Origin: Euleptes europaea
Lineage: Eukaryota; Chordata; Lepidosauria; Squamata; Sphaerodactylidae
DNA length: 64,000 nt
Direction of reading: 5' to 3'
Assembly (NCBI RefSeq): GCF_029931775.1
Contig: NC_079332.1
Span: 4,773,970 to 4,837,969, forward strand
Part shown: piece after piece, positions 1 through 11,297 of the stretch
Layout of the letters: every line of letters starts with the position of its first letter
How positions within the stretch are numbered: position 1 is the stretch's first letter
Position numbers and translations under genes: made by a program
The notes under the pieces: model-generated
What the model saw: the letters and a program-made list of their open reading frames with translations, nothing else
Databases searched by the model: none
What the model was told of the DNA's origin: nothing

Positions 1-46
1 AGAAAACATTTTTGTTAGTCTTTAAGGTGCTACTGGACTCTGGCCC
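1..46 (+). repeat. 3' end of a dispersed reptile repeat
   Basis: The words GTTAGTCTTTAAGGTGCTAC and then TGGACTC are the familiar end of a dispersed amniote repeat. The same family ends at about 36,680-36,770, and its internal part (CTGAAGAAGTGAGC...GAAGCTCATACC) recurs at 47,430-47,476. Only the end is present here because the window starts inside the element. The element class is not known to me. Confidence 0.55.
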
Positions 47-254
47 TTTTCTACGACTTGGTACTCTGCTGAGACCTTTGAAAGATTTTTTGCTCCTTTA
101 TTGTATATTTTGTACATACCATGTGTCGGTTACAGCGTGGTTACTTGTATTTGTACATTGTACGTTTATAGGAATCTCAGTAGCTTATATAAAAATTGCA
201 CCTCGTTTGTAAATGTTGTTCGCTCCCGTACTGTTTTCCTAACCTTTGGTATTA

Positions 255-961
255 GTACAGAGGTGCCTGTTTCTCCCCCCAGCACCGGGAGGTTGGCAAG
301 GCCACCCTTCGATCCAAGGGGGCAAAGGGAAAGCGGTCCTCTTTAGGACCCGGCGGGCCGGGGGGAAGCCAGGGAGGGAGGGAGGGCGCGCCGCCTGCCC
401 AGACGAAGGAGGAAAGTCGCCGCGCGTCTCTCCAGGCGGGCAGGCAGCATTCACACGCACGCAAGAACAAAGGCAGCAGCGGCGGGCGGGGCTGAGGAGG
501 CCTCCCTCCAGCCCCGGCCCCCCCTCGGCCCCCTTGCAAGGCGCGCCTCCGCCCGCAGATCTTGCATCTCTCCCCCCCCCGCGATCTTGCACCGGCGATC
601 TTGCACCGATCTTGCACCGGCGATGCCCGCGTCTTCTCGAGGCTCCTTGCTGCAGCGCCGCGGCCGTCTGGCCCGGGAGGGGGGAAGCCGGCGGCGGGCG
701 GCCGGGCCGGGCGGGATCTGAGCTTGTCCCCCCTCCCCTCCCCCGATCCGGCTGCGACCCTCCCCCGAGCACCCGCCGAGCTGCGGACGAGGGACATGAC
801 GGCGAGACCCCCCTAAAGGCAGGTGTGGCGTCTCCTGCATGCACGCTTCCGATCTGGAAGAGGGGGGGTTGCAAAGAGGGAGGGGGGGGTCAGGATCGAG
901 TCCGATCCCTCCCCAATATCCTGGGTGGGGGAGAAGGAGGGGGGTCGCGGCAGAGATGCAG
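255..961 (+). promoter_or_regulatory. CpG island, candidate SBK1 promoter and 5' noncoding exon
   Basis: This is a sharp rise in GC and CpG compared with the AT-rich first 250 bases, with many GGCGGG/CCCGCC-type words. It ends at a good splice-donor match, ATGCAG|GTGAGA, with the donor GT at 962-963. SBK1 exon 2 (coding) starts with only 7 bases of 5' UTR after its acceptor, so an upstream noncoding exon must exist on this side. This block is the best candidate. Inference only: no transcript evidence is available, and the first exon could lie elsewhere in the next 15 kb. Confidence 0.4.
558..625 (+). repeat. Short repeated motif GATCTTGCA in the CpG island
   Basis: GATCTTGCA occurs at 558, 583, 597 and 608, three of the four followed by CCG. 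Spacing shrinks from 25 to 14 to 11 bases. It could be a small unstable repeat or a cluster of protein-binding sites. Confidence 0.6.
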
Positions 962-1012
962 GTGAGAAAGGGCGGGGCGGTGTGGGCTGGCTGGTGGGGG
1001 GGGGACGTCGCT

Positions 1013-1283
1013 GGGTGCAAGGGGGGTGTTGCAATGGGGGGGGGGGTGCGCACATGCTATGCAACTGCCCGTCTTCCGAGAGCGCGATCGGGGAGGGGGG
1101 GTCGTGTCCTAGCAAGACCGGGGTGGGTGGAGGGTTAGGGTTTCGCGGGGTGCAAGGGGGGTATTGCAATGGGTTTTTTTTTTTGCAAATATGCTATGCA
1201 ATTGCCCGTCTTCCGAGAGCAGGATCGAAAGGGAGGGGGGTTGTGTCCTAGGAAGACCGGGGGGTGGAGGGTTAGGGTTTGGC
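1013..1283 (+). repeat. Tandem duplication, period about 135 bp, G-rich
   Basis: Two adjacent copies begin at 1013 and 1148 with GGGTGCAAGGGGGGT. Both contain CTATGCAA.TGCCCGTCTTCCGAGAGC and end in GGAGGGTTAGGGTTT. The copies differ by scattered substitutions and by G-run and T-run lengths, so the duplication is not an obvious recent assembly artefact. It lies just after the candidate first-exon donor. Confidence 0.75.
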
Positions 1284-2249
1284 ACCGTCGCGGCTAGAAC
1301 AATGAGCCCCCCCCCCCCGCCGTCCACCTGCAGCCAGGAAGCCTTTGCTACGGTTGCAATTGCTCCAGGAGGTTTTTTTTTTGGGGGGGGTTATTATTGG
1401 AGATGCTCGAAGAGACGCCTGGGTCAGCCTCCCCATGCAAATAGGACGCCTGGATCTCCCAAGGGAACCCCCCCTCCCCGACGCAGGAGTGTCCTTGGTC
1501 CCCCTTTCTCCCTTCTAAGGAGGGGCTTGGAAGAGGCCAGACCCTACTGGGGCTATTTTCTAGAGCAGGGGTTCTCAACAAGGGGGGGATTTCCACCCGG
1601 GGGGGGGAATGTTAGGGTTGGGGGGGGGATCAGGACCACTATCCAGCAAATATGATTATTATTTGGAATGCACCTTTTGACTATCTTGGGAAGGGGGGGT
1701 TATATTCTGAGGGCTGGGTCCTCTCCTATTCGGCCTCTCCCTCCCCCCAATTCCAGAATCTGCAGAAAGCCCCATAAGTCTATGGGGGGGGGGGTTAATG
1801 TCTGCTGTGAGCCCCCTTCCTTCCCACTTGGGGGCAGAGACAGACAGCAAGGCGAGGGAGGGGTCTGGCAGGGAGGGGCCATCTCGGGGCTCTCCCTGGC
1901 CTCAGGGTCCGTCCCCCACCCTCAGCCTTCCAAGATCACCTGCTTTGGCCAGTTTTCTAGGATGAGGGCTTACAGCTTTCTGCGAGTACCTTTAAGGCGC
2001 ACCAGGGTCTCTGAGGAGGGGAGGGGGAAGGTCTAGATCTGTGCAGTCAGTTTTTTCCCCCCTCCCTCCCTTACCACTCTCCTCCCCCAGGCAGGAATCT
2101 TGTGTGTGTGCCAGTATAGTGCTTTATTGCAATGGGTTTTCAACCTGAAAGACACCCCAATTCTCCCCTCCCCCTTCAGTTTGACAGCCACAGCGGATTC
2201 TCTGGGGTGTACTTGGGGGGTGTTCTCTGCACCCAAAGCAGGGCAATGA
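1284..2249. other. G-run-rich noncoding sequence
   Basis: Homopolymer G runs of 7-11 bases recur (near 1380, 1600, 1785), with potential for G-quadruplex structure. I see no coding exon. A weak match to the dispersed repeat at position 1 lies near 1,960-2,010. Confidence 0.4.
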
Positions 2250-2461
2250 GCACATGAAGCTGCCTTCTACTGAATCAGACCCTCAGTCCATCAAAGTCAG
2301 TGCTGTCTACTCAGACCGGCAGCGGCTCTCCAGGGTCTCAGGCAGAGAGGTCTTTCCCATCAACTACTTGCCTGGTCGCTTTAACTGGAGATGCCGGGGA
2401 CTGAACCTGGGACCCTTCTGCATGCTAAGCAGATGCTCTGCCACTAAGCCACCGCCCCTCG
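2250..2461 (-). mobile_element. SINE-A, nearly full length
   Basis: A tRNA-derived SINE in reverse: the tail (CATGAAGCTGCCTTCTACTG) comes first, and the tRNA-like A and B boxes come last, ending in GCAGATGCTCTGCCACTAAG. It is typical of the most abundant SINE in this window. Confidence 0.85.
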
Positions 2462-3362
2462 TCGAATGCCGAAGCCCGGGAAGAAATGGGCAAGGGTGTG
2501 TGGCCAGAATCAAAGTGGGAAGAGTTTCCCCGTAGGCAGAAAGTTTTTTTTTGGGGGGGGAGATGCCCCACTGTTTTACTGGAACGATCCCTTTGCCAAG
2601 CATGGGGAACAGGACCGACTTGTACGAGGGTGGGGGGGGGGAGAGGAAGAGGAGGAGCAGGCCTGGCCTGTTTTTTTCTGCTAGGTGTCAAGAAACAAAG
2701 AGGTACGCGTGACCCACCCCAGGCGAGGCTGGGTCGGATCTGAGCTGGGTGCCCGGGGTTTTGAGATCCTGGCTTCTCGCTTAAATCTGATTTGCTGTCA
2801 GCAGGGCGGCTGTTGTGCCATCTTCCTCACCGTTCCTGGGTAGAGGAGCGTTCCAGACAATGGACAAATTCATTCTCGACTCTTTGTTTGTATGTTTGTT
2901 TGTTTGTTTTTTAAAGAGCAGCCCAGATCTTGAATTCAAGTTCCCTTGGTCTTTCGTCCATCTCTCCCTACCGGGTGATGAATAGCCTTTTGAATGCTTA
3001 TGGAACACTTTCCGATGCCAGGGGGAGAGCCTGGCGCCTTCCTGGAAACGCCGGCTCTCCTATCTATTATCCATCTGTTATCTCCTTTGTCTATTTCGAC
3101 TCTGGGACCGGTCTTTTCCCAAGGCTGTTTGCGACGGCTGGCCTGCTACGAGATTGCCCATGTCGGAGGATAGGCAGGGCCACCTTTTACGGTGGCGAGG
3201 TTGTTCGTTCGCAGCTGCGGATTTCCACGGGTTGCGGTGCTGTTCTGTTGGGCTGCGGCCCCCCTCCGTAGACGGAGGTTGCATGGCAGGAAAGGGGTGG
3301 ACTGTGAAGGAGTCGCTGATCTCTCTCTGGACTCAGTGCTTCCGAAAGCACCATGGATCAAT

Positions 3363-3810
3363 GACCATAGAATCACAGAGTTGGAAGGGACCACCAGGGT
3401 CATCTAGTCCAACCCCCTGCACAATGCAGGAAACTCAGAACTACCTTTCCCCCCCACACCCCCAGTGACCCCTACTCCATGCCCAGAAGATGGCCAAGAT
3501 GCCCTCCTTCTCATGAACTGCCTAAGGTCATAGAATCGGCATTGCTGACAGATCGCCACCTAACCTCTTCTTAAAAACCTCCAGGGAAGGAGACCTTACC
3601 ACCTCCCGAGGAAGTCTGTTCCACTGGGGAGCCGCTCTGTTAGAAAATTCTTCCTAATGTCTAGACGGAAACTCTTTTGATTTAATTGCCGTTGGTTCTG
3701 GTCTGACCTTCTGGGGCAATGGAAAACAACTCCGCGCTCTCCTCCATGTGACAGCCTTCAAGTCCTTGAAGATGGTTATCACATCCCCTCTCAGTCTACT
3801 CCCTGAGCTT
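3363..3810 (-). mobile_element. CR1-A LINE 3' fragment
   Basis: It starts with ATAGAATCACAGAGTTGGAAG, the reverse of a CR1 3' end, and runs through AGGAAACTCAG, CAGCATTGCTGACAGAT-type words and CTTCTGGGGCAAT. The inward part is the reverse complement of the end of the CR1 reverse transcriptase ORF. It is 5'-truncated, as is usual for CR1. Confidence 0.85.
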
Positions 3811-4469
3811 AAAAAAGAATAGTAGCTCAGAACATAAAGGTAACGGGAATTCTGTGCTGAGGAATGCTGGATTCTGCAACCGGAATACATGATTCAAGAC
3901 AAGTGGGCCTACATTCCCTTGCTTGCTTTGTGGAACTTGAACATGCAAAGAGGCCTGGATGCTGAGGCAGGCTGTCGGGATTGTCTATAGCAGCGTCTTC
4001 AACCTTTCCGGGCCCGGGACTCCCCTTTGAGCCCGTGGTGTTGGCGTACCACCCGCTGAGATGCCATCACAGGACATCACAGGAACAGGAAGAGGGGGAG
4101 ACAGATGACCCCACCAACGAAGGTCAGGATGGCAGCAGGCCAGCGAACAGGAGAGCCAGCGGCAGGGGACGCGAGCCTTGCGCCGAGAGTTTGCACCATA
4201 GCAAGGAACAAGCCGAGGGTTACAAGCATGAGTGAATCCTCAGCGCCGCTGAGCGACCTCTTTCACTTTTCCGCACATGTGCAAAGAGCGGTGGGAAGCA
4301 CGGTGTCCTCCTTTCGTTTGCCCGTGCACATTCGCAGTCGTTCTTCCAAAGAGCACCACTAAAAATACGGCAGGTGTGTGGCTGTTCATGCCGCTGAGAC
4401 GGGGCCACTCCTTTCTTTCCAAAAACAGCTCCTTGAGATACTTTAACCGGAGCTTCCACTTGAAAAGCC

Positions 4470-4750
4470 GGGCCTGCCGCTGTTGATCAGTGGCACAGCA
4501 CCTGCTTTGCACTCAGAAGGTCCCAGGTTCAATCCCCGGTGTCTCCACTTGAGCAAGTGATGTGAAGGATCTCCGTCTGAGACTTTGGAGCGCTGCTGCC
4601 TGGCAGAGGAGATGAAGCCTACCCTGATGGACCAAGGGCAGAGTCAGTAGAAAGCAGGTTCATGGGTTCCATGTGAGGAGATGGCAGGGATTAATCATGG
4701 GACCTTCTGCGTGCGAAGCATGTGCTCCGCCACAGAGTGGTGGTCCCTCC
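4470..4750 (+). mobile_element. Old SINE-A copy followed by a SINE-A head fragment in reverse
   Basis: GTGGCACAGCACCTGCTTTG and GGTCCCAGGTTCAATCCC are the A/B-box region of a diverged plus-strand SINE-A, running to about 4,672. From about 4,680 to 4,752 the same head is seen in reverse (GGGACCTTCTGCGTG...GCTCCGCCACAGAG). Confidence 0.65.
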
Positions 4751-6159
4751 CCAACTTCTCCAGCAATTTTCCAGTGCTTTGCATTTTGTCTATTGTTAAG
4801 AGGACAACGGCCTGAAACAATCATCGTCACCATCTGGAGACCGCTCGTCTCTGTCCAGCGTCACAATACTTTGCGGAGCTGCCAGCGAAATTAGGTAAAG
4901 CTGGGCTTTTGTGGCTCGGGAGCCGTTTTCGAACACCTGCTTGCCATCGCCAAGGGGTCAGAAAGGAGTCCGGAAGGATTCCAAAAAGAGAGGAGACCTC
5001 TCGAGTCCCGGCAGCTGTCCAGTGATTCCATCGGTTGGACCTCTGGGTCTAGACATGGAAAGGGACTTTCCATGCCTCCACCGGGCAGCGCTCAGGCTTC
5101 TCGACCTTAGGGGGAGACAGCAGCAGGGACACCAATGGGCCACGATCCGTGGTAGAATACCGCCACTGCAAATGTATCCAGTGATATCAACGGCCACATA
5201 CTTGAATCCGAAGTCTGGGGCTCAATCCATAATTAATCCAGGAGATCCCAGCTAGTTTCTAGATGTCCAGAAGATACCTAGAACATCCATCTGGTTTTTC
5301 TGGAAACTCATGAAGGAGAGGTCCCTCAGCGGCTATTAGCCGTGGTAACTGAATGGAACCACTGTGTTCGGAGGGGTTAACACTTTAAATATCAGTGGCT
5401 GTTGTTCAAGAATGCAGGGAGACTTTGGCCTCCATACCATGCTCAGGGATGGGCCTTCAAGTTGGCCGCGGATGCTGGACTAGATGAACCATTGGCCTGA
5501 TCCAGCACAACTGCTCTTATGCATTAGCTATGAATTGGGTTGGTATAAGGGGCTCATCTAGATGTGCGTTAAGTGCACGATGCTTTTCCTACGTGACAGT
5601 AACATTTACAGTACCCTTGTAATGCAGGCCAATGTTCATCTTCGTGTTGCACATTGAAGGCTGAGAGGAAACCTATGGCATGGGGAATTTACACGGAGCG
5701 GGGAATCGAGCCGAGGAGATCCAGGTGGAACCAGGATGCAACCCCCCCATCGAACTCCATCGCTGCGATGGGAGTGCTTTCAGAAGGGACGCAGAAGCCC
5801 CATTTGGCCCTAACCCAGTGGAAAAAACACACACACCGCAATTTTACAAACATAGTTGACGTGGCACGTAAAATGGGAAGTGACTATTTTTATCTCAAAT
5901 TATACTCCCTGGAAATGTGACTGATTAATTTGAATGATCTGGTTGGAAGCATGTCTTCCAGGGAACAGCTGCTGCGTTAAAGATAGGCATCATCCCTTGC
6001 CAGTCGCCACGTTTATTTTATTTAAAAAATTTTGCCACAGAGGAGAGGAGCTTTGTTAGCAGGCTCCATAGGTTGGTGACGTCCCTCACGCTAGAAAATG
6101 ATGGACATCGTATTTTTAGGAGTGTGAGTCACTCTGCTTGGCACGGGACGGTCTAACTC
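4751..6159. other. No gene seen; one LINE-like tail
   Basis: No exon could be supported. A short stretch at about 5,440-5,522 (GCTGGACTAGATGAACCATT, then GATCCAGCA) resembles the end of a CR1-like element. The rest looks like ordinary single-copy intronic sequence. Confidence 0.4.
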
Positions 6160-6320
6160 TGACAGGCAGCATCTCTCCAGGATGTCATGCCGAGAAGGGA
6201 CTTTCCTCGACACCTGCTACCTGGAATCCTTCGACCGGAGATACCGGGGATAGAACCTGGGACCTTCTGCATGCAAGGCATGCTCCTCACTGCTCTTCCC
6301 GCTGCCTCCTCTGTACCTTT
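6160..6320 (-). mobile_element. Diverged SINE-A fragment
   Basis: ACCGGAGATACCGGGGATAG followed by AACCTGGGACCTTCTGCATG is the reverse of the SINE-A B-box region. Both ends are eroded. Confidence 0.65.
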
Positions 6321-6947
6321 GAGAGGTGACATGACAGGAAGTTCAAAGAGTGATGGATGCACCTTTTTGCGACAGGGCCCTAGAGGGGCACACGATCCAT
6401 AAAAGCTGACAAAATTAAAATTATTTCCGACCAGCTGGAGGAATCTGGTTATTTGTTTAAAAGAGAACTTGAGGAAGAACCAGGATTCTAGCCTGCTCTT
6501 CACTTTCATGTGTTTCTGGGATTGGGCAAGGCTATGGACACGCGGACTTTGAAGGGGGTCTATTATTTTGTCCAAAGCATTTTAACCTCGCCTCTTCCTT
6601 TGGCTTGGGGTGGCTGACGACCCAGTCGACGTGAACATACGAAGCGGCCTTCTCCTGAGCCAGACCCATGGCCCATCAAGGCCAGCCGGGAGGAGAGGGA
6701 TGGGCAGTCGGGGACCGGCCACCTGAGCTGCGGGCGAAAAAGACAAAGGGAAGAGCGCGGAGAGGGAGGGAGCGAAGAGTTGATGGGGCTTTGTTTGCAG
6801 CCAGAGGCAGAGCTGGTGTGGCCGGAGAGGCAGAAACAGCAGCTGAACGAGATGGGTGGTAAGGGAAAGAGGAGCCATTTCCGCATTTCCAGAAATGGGA
6901 AAGAGAGAGTGGAAGATCACTACATGTGACCATGCTTGGAACTCAGA

Positions 6948-7249
6948 AAGGAGGAGGAGGAGGTTGGTTTTTATATGCCGACTTTCTCTACCATTTAAGG
7001 GAGATTCATACCGGCTTACAATCACCTTCCCCTCCCCACAACAGACACCCTGTGAGGTAGGCAGGGCTGAGAGAGCTGTGACTGGCCCAAGGTCACCCAG
7101 CTGGCTTCGTGTGGAGGAGTGGGGAAACAAATCCAGCTCACCAGATGAGCCTCCGCAGCTCATGTGGAGGAGTGGGGAATCAAACCCGGTTCTCCAGATC
7201 AGAGTCCACCGCTCCAAACCACCACTCTTAACCACTACACCATGCTGGA
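6948..7249 (-). mobile_element. SINE-B, full length
   Basis: The reverse element opens with the tail GGTTGGTTTTTATATGCCGA, passes CAACAGACACCCTGTGAGGT, and closes with the tRNA-like head AACCACTACACCATGCTGG. The internal duplicated GTGGAGGAGTGGGGAA motif is a family hallmark. Confidence 0.85.
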
Positions 7250-7604
7250 TTCATCTTGGCCAAAACCGGACCATGTTACTATCCCACATTCAAGTTAACC
7301 AGCCCTTCCTCCAATTAGCTCACAGCGCAATGCACAGGGTTTTTCATTTTATCCTTACAACGATCCTGGGAGGTAGGTTAGGCCGAGCGGACGTGACGTG
7401 CCAAAGGTCGCCCCACCCCGAGACACCCCTTTGCTCTCCCTGGCTTGTTTGGCTTCAAGGCCTTCCTTCTTACAGCCCATCCCGTTTGCCAGTCTCCTTC
7501 CGGTCACCTCCTTCTCGGTGGCTCCAAAAAGGGGGATTCCAAGCGTGGATTTGGCACACTGCGGTAGCTCAGCCCTCCATTCAAGCAGGGAATTGTGGGC
7601 AATC

Positions 7605-7768
7605 CTAGCTTCGTTGCCCAGCTTGAGAAATTCACCCCTGGAGATTTGCAGGGTGGAGTTTGGGGGGCTCAGCAGAGATGTAATTCCCTAGTCCTCCCCC
7701 TAAACAGTCGCTTTCTCCAGGGGAACTGATTTCTGTCGTCTGGAGATCAGTTGCAATTCCAGGTGATC
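7605..7768 (+). mobile_element. MITE-1, diverged copy
   Basis: CCTGGAGATTTGCAGGGTGG, then TCTCCAGGGGAACTGATTTC and GGAGATCAGTTGCAATTCC, match the body of the MITE-1 copies listed further on. The left terminus is too eroded to read. Confidence 0.6.
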
Positions 7769-8687
7769 TAGCAGAGAGGCTCTTTTTAATTTTAGAAAAC
7801 CATAGGTGCACCCCGAGGTCAAGCTTCATAGGTCACGAAAAGTAAAACTTTTCTAGAAAACAAGCAGGGACTTTTCTTAAAAAAAAAAAAACCAACATAT
7901 TGATGCAGCAATTAAATAAGCTCTAATAAATCATCAGGACCAGCTGGTGTTGAGCCAGGAGAGACCTAGAAGGGCTAAAGAACGAAGCAGCGGTGGAGCT
8001 ACAAACAAAGCAAGATCATTTATCATCAAATAGTGTCTGGGATCCAGAGGCCTGGAGGGTAGCCAAGGGAGAGGCGGGTGCTTTTCAAAAGTTGCTCCGT
8101 TGCGCTGGGATTTTGGAAGGCTGGGCACAAGACGACATACAGCGACAGCCCCGCGGCACGAGACGACCGCCAGCAATCCCGTGGACGTTAGAATTCCACG
8201 TGTGTAATGGGATCGGGTGGGTTTGCCCGGGAGAGAAAGGGCTCGCACGTTTGCAAGAGGGAACTGGGCAGACGGGGTCACGCGCACGGTTCCCTTCCCC
8301 TTTCTCGGAAGACGCCTTTCAATGGGGTCCCTTCATCAGAGACTGGATAACCGGTATCCCTGGAAACAACTGGGCAAAAGGTGTGCAGTTGCCATGGGTT
8401 ATGGGATGAGCAAAGGAAGCAATGCGCTCGGGGGGGGAGACGGGCGTTCGGCTGCCAGCACGCAAGGGTCACATCTCATGAGACGGAGTGCCGAATTTAT
8501 GCGCCAGCACGCCGGGAGAGACAAGATATACATTGCCGTGTTCCTTTCAAAATTGTTCAAGGGGGGATGGGGAGAGGCTGTCCTTTCCTAGCCGCCGCCT
8601 GCATTTGGAAGACTACTCCCCCAATGCCTTTCCAGAACATCTACTTTGACGGTGATCATATTTTGTTCCTTTTTCATTTGTATTTTT

Positions 8688-8912
8688 TAATGGACTTCAT
8701 TTATACCCCGCCTTAAGTTCCCAGTGGGGGCCCCAAAGGAGCCTTACACCCTTCTCCTCTCTTCTGTTTCATCCTCGCAGCAACCCTGTGAGGTTGGGTA
8801 GGATAGGAGCGTGTGACCAGCCCGAGGTCACCCAGCAAGATTCCACGGCAAGGTGGGGACTTGAACCTGGGTCTCCCAGATCCTGTTCTAACCACTACAC
8901 GATACTGCCTTA
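8688..8912 (-). mobile_element. SINE-C, full length
   Basis: The reverse copy runs from TTTATACCCCGCCTTAAG through GCAACCCTGTGAGG and CGAGGTCACCCAGC to the head GGTCTCCCAGATCCTGTTC and AACCACTACACGATACTG. Confidence 0.75.
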
Positions 8913-9264
8913 ACCTCGTGACCTCAGAGTGGATAGGGCCTTGTCCCCAAGGCCAGTTTAATCCTCAGTAGTGAGGCCCCATTTCCACTCTTGTGTACGT
9001 CTCGAACTCGGCCTCAGTCCCACCAGTCCACACCGTGGGGAAATTATGTCCCTTTCTGCAAGAGGACATTGGAGATTTCACAGAGTGGCTGGGCAGCTGC
9101 TTTGCCAAATCCCAGGTAACGGTTGGGTGAATTTCACCTGGCAGCAGGCAGCGGGCGCACCTGGACGCCTGCGGGATCGGAGGGAATTTTGCCCACTGGG
9201 TCACAGAAGCTTTCTAGGGAAGGTTCTCAGGAAGCCTGTGCCTTGCATGATTTAGTTGTGTGTG

Positions 9265-9300
9265 CGGGATGGGGTGTGTGCGGGTGTGTGTGTGTGTGTG
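9265..9300 (+). repeat. GT-rich microsatellite
   Basis: A run of GTGTGTGTGT with a few interruptions. Confidence 0.8.
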
Positions 9301-9409
9301 GATTACTCCCTGGTGAACTTGGTACTTGCTCAGAGGCACCATCATAACGGCGTATCGCAAAACACATTTTGCAGCAGTCTGGTTCAATTTTAAACTGGTA
9401 AGGAATTGC

Positions 9410-9632
9410 CAGCCCTGACGTGGATAGCCCAGGCTAGCCTGATCTCACTGGTCTTGGCAGCTAAGCAGGGTCAGCTCTGGTTAGGATTTGGATGGGAGAC
9501 CCCCAAGGAAGCTCAGGGTCGCCCCACAGAGGCAGGTAAGGGCAAAACCACCTCTGTTCACCTCTGGGCTTGAAATCCTATGAGGTCACCATAAGTTGGC
9601 TGCGACTTGACAGCCCTTTCCACCACCACCAC
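9410..9632 (+). mobile_element. 5S-rRNA-derived SINE
   Basis: The head reads like 5S rRNA: CTGATCTCACTGGTCTTGGC, AGCTAAGCAGGGTCAGC, CTCTGGTTAGGATTTGGATG and GGAGACC, which covers the 5S internal promoter. The tail CATAAGTTGGCTGCGACTTG, then ACAGCCCTTTCCACCACCACC, matches the end of the LINE fragment at 17,761-18,035. Confidence 0.85.
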
Positions 9633-9699
9633 CGATTTGCAAAGAATGAGGCCCAGCGCTATGAAAAGCAACGACGGGCGACTTTTTGCAGGAGATGGT

Positions 9700-10014
9700 G
9701 GAGAAGAGGGTTTTTTTAATATGCCGACTTTCTTTGCCACTCAAGGAAGAATCAAACCGGCTTACAATCACCTTCCCTTCCCCTCCCCACAACAGACACC
9801 CTGTAAGGTAGGTGGAGCTGAGAAAGCTCTAAGAGAGCTGTGACCAGCCCAAGGTCACCCAGCTGGCTTCGTGCGTAGGAGTGGGGAAACAACCCGGTTC
9901 ACCCGATTAGCCTCCGCCACTCATGTGGAGGAGTGGGGAATAGAACCCGGTTCTCCAGATCATACTCCACCGCTCCAGACCACCACTCTTAACCACTACA
10001 CCACGCTGGCTCAC
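9700..10014 (-). mobile_element. SINE-B, full length
   Basis: Reverse copy with tail TATGCCGACTTTCTTTGCC, middle ACAACAGACACCCTGTAAGG, and head CTACACCACGCTGGCTC. Confidence 0.85.
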
Positions 10015-10097
10015 AAGCTGCTCAGGGGCCAAGATGATTCCTAGAGGACTTCTTTTCCCTCTACGGTTTCCAGGTCTCTTGATGATCAAAACTCAAG

Positions 10098-10278
10098 GGC
10101 CATTTATGCATGGGAGGTTATGCCTTGGGTTTGCCGCTCTGTAGATGCACCTTTTCCCCATCCGAGTTCTCAACACTCTGCATGGGGGCTTATTGTTGAG
10201 TTTTGAGAATTTAGATGGGGAAAAGGTGCATCTAAAGAGTGGCAAATCCAAGGCAAAACCTCCCATGCGTAAATGGCC
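10098..10278. mobile_element. Hairpin (palindromic) element, 181 bp
   Basis: The left arm begins GGCCATTTATGCATGGGAGG and the right arm ends in its near-exact complement CCTCCCATGCGTAAATGGCC. Inside, GATGCACCTTTTCCCCATC pairs with GATGGGGAAAAGGTGCATC. The loop is about 25 bases. This is the form of a short non-autonomous DNA transposon or snap-back foldback element. A family name is not possible from sequence alone. Confidence 0.75.
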
Positions 10279-11029
10279 TAGGAGACTGAAGGGGCGGAGC
10301 TTGGGATCTAAAAGAGGGTGCGTGCCTCGCTTTCAATATTTGGCTAGCAGCTGGCTGGTTAACCGACCAAGCCCTTTTCTTTTTAGCCAGATCAAGCAGA
10401 CGTTTTCCCCACCGGCAGTTGCGGATGGGAAATCAAAACAGTCCAGAAGCCACCTGAGCCGAGCGATCGAAGAGGTGGTGGAGGTGTCGCGGGGATTGGT
10501 GGCGATGGCTAGGGGTACTGGGTCTCCTCGGAAGCTGCCGCCACCGCTGGGGCTCAGCTCGCCCCGGGCCGACAGAGGCTCTCCGAGGCAGCAGCCCATT
10601 GGGAACATTCCTGGTTAGGTACACCGGGTACTCTTTCTGCATGTTTTAATTGGCCTTCAGAGTCTCGAAGTGGAGTGAGGTGCCTTCGAGCAACCCTGGC
10701 ACCTCCGTGCACATAAACAAGCCTTTCCCCCCCTCTTTGCCCAGCCTCTTCCTTGCTAATTGCATCGATTTCCATGTTAGCACCGGTGACAAAGCCTTTT
10801 TCTTTCGCGCCGTTTAATAATGGAGCAGTTGTCCCTTGTGCTGGTGTTTTGGGAGGGGGTGTGTGTCCAAGAGACTGGCTGGAGCTGGCAAAGGATGTGC
10901 AGGCTCTCCGGTTGGGTACGGGGTGGGGGGGAGAGAGAGCCAGCTGTGCCCTCCAGCCTTATCGAGAAGCTGCTAATGACTTGCCAATTACTTACTGGCA
11001 GCTCTGATCCATCCTGAGCTGGGGGGGGG

Positions 11030-11140
11030 GGGGCACCAGAGAACTACAGCAAGCAAGCAGCCCAATCAGGAAGGAAGGAAGGAAGGAACTGTTTTGATGG
11101 CTAACATTGAGGCCAAGCCCTGCCTCCCAATGGCGGAGGG
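11030..11140. repeat. Low-complexity sequence
   Basis: A G run at about 11,021-11,033 and a GGAA run at about 11,070-11,087. No gene is seen from 10,280 to here. Confidence 0.6.
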
Positions 11141-11145
11141 GAGCA

Positions 11146-11297
11146 TAGAATCATAGAGTTGGAAGGGACCACCAGGATCATCTAGTCCAACCCCCTGCAC
11201 AATGCAGGAAATTCACAACTACCTCCCCCCCACACACACCCAGTGACCCCTACTCCATGCCCAGAAGATGGCCAAGGTGCCCTCCATCTCATGATCT
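11146..11297 (-). mobile_element. CR1-A LINE 3' end, first part of a split copy
   Basis: It opens with ATAGAATCATAGAGTTGGAA and stops inside the family sequence at CTCATGATCT. The missing continuation resumes at about 11,851 after a CR1-B copy. Confidence 0.85.

Noticed and set aside
246-965. Long overlapping open frames on both strands in the GC-rich block
   Set aside because: Stops are rare in very GC-rich DNA. Translations are low-complexity Gly/Arg/Pro without domains. It is better read as a CpG island.
2250-2461. tRNA-like sequences throughout the window as tRNA genes
   Set aside because: All except 34,897-34,968 are SINE heads: they are followed by SINE bodies and have broken stems and no terminator.
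6582-7235. 217-codon open frame on the minus strand
   Set aside because: Much of it is a translated SINE-B. No domain.
6856-7608. 250-codon open frame on the plus strand
   Set aside because: It also runs through SINE-B sequence in antisense. No domain.
9410-9632. 5S rRNA gene
   Set aside because: Only part of 5S is kept, it is diverged, and it is fused to a LINE-like tail. It is a SINE.
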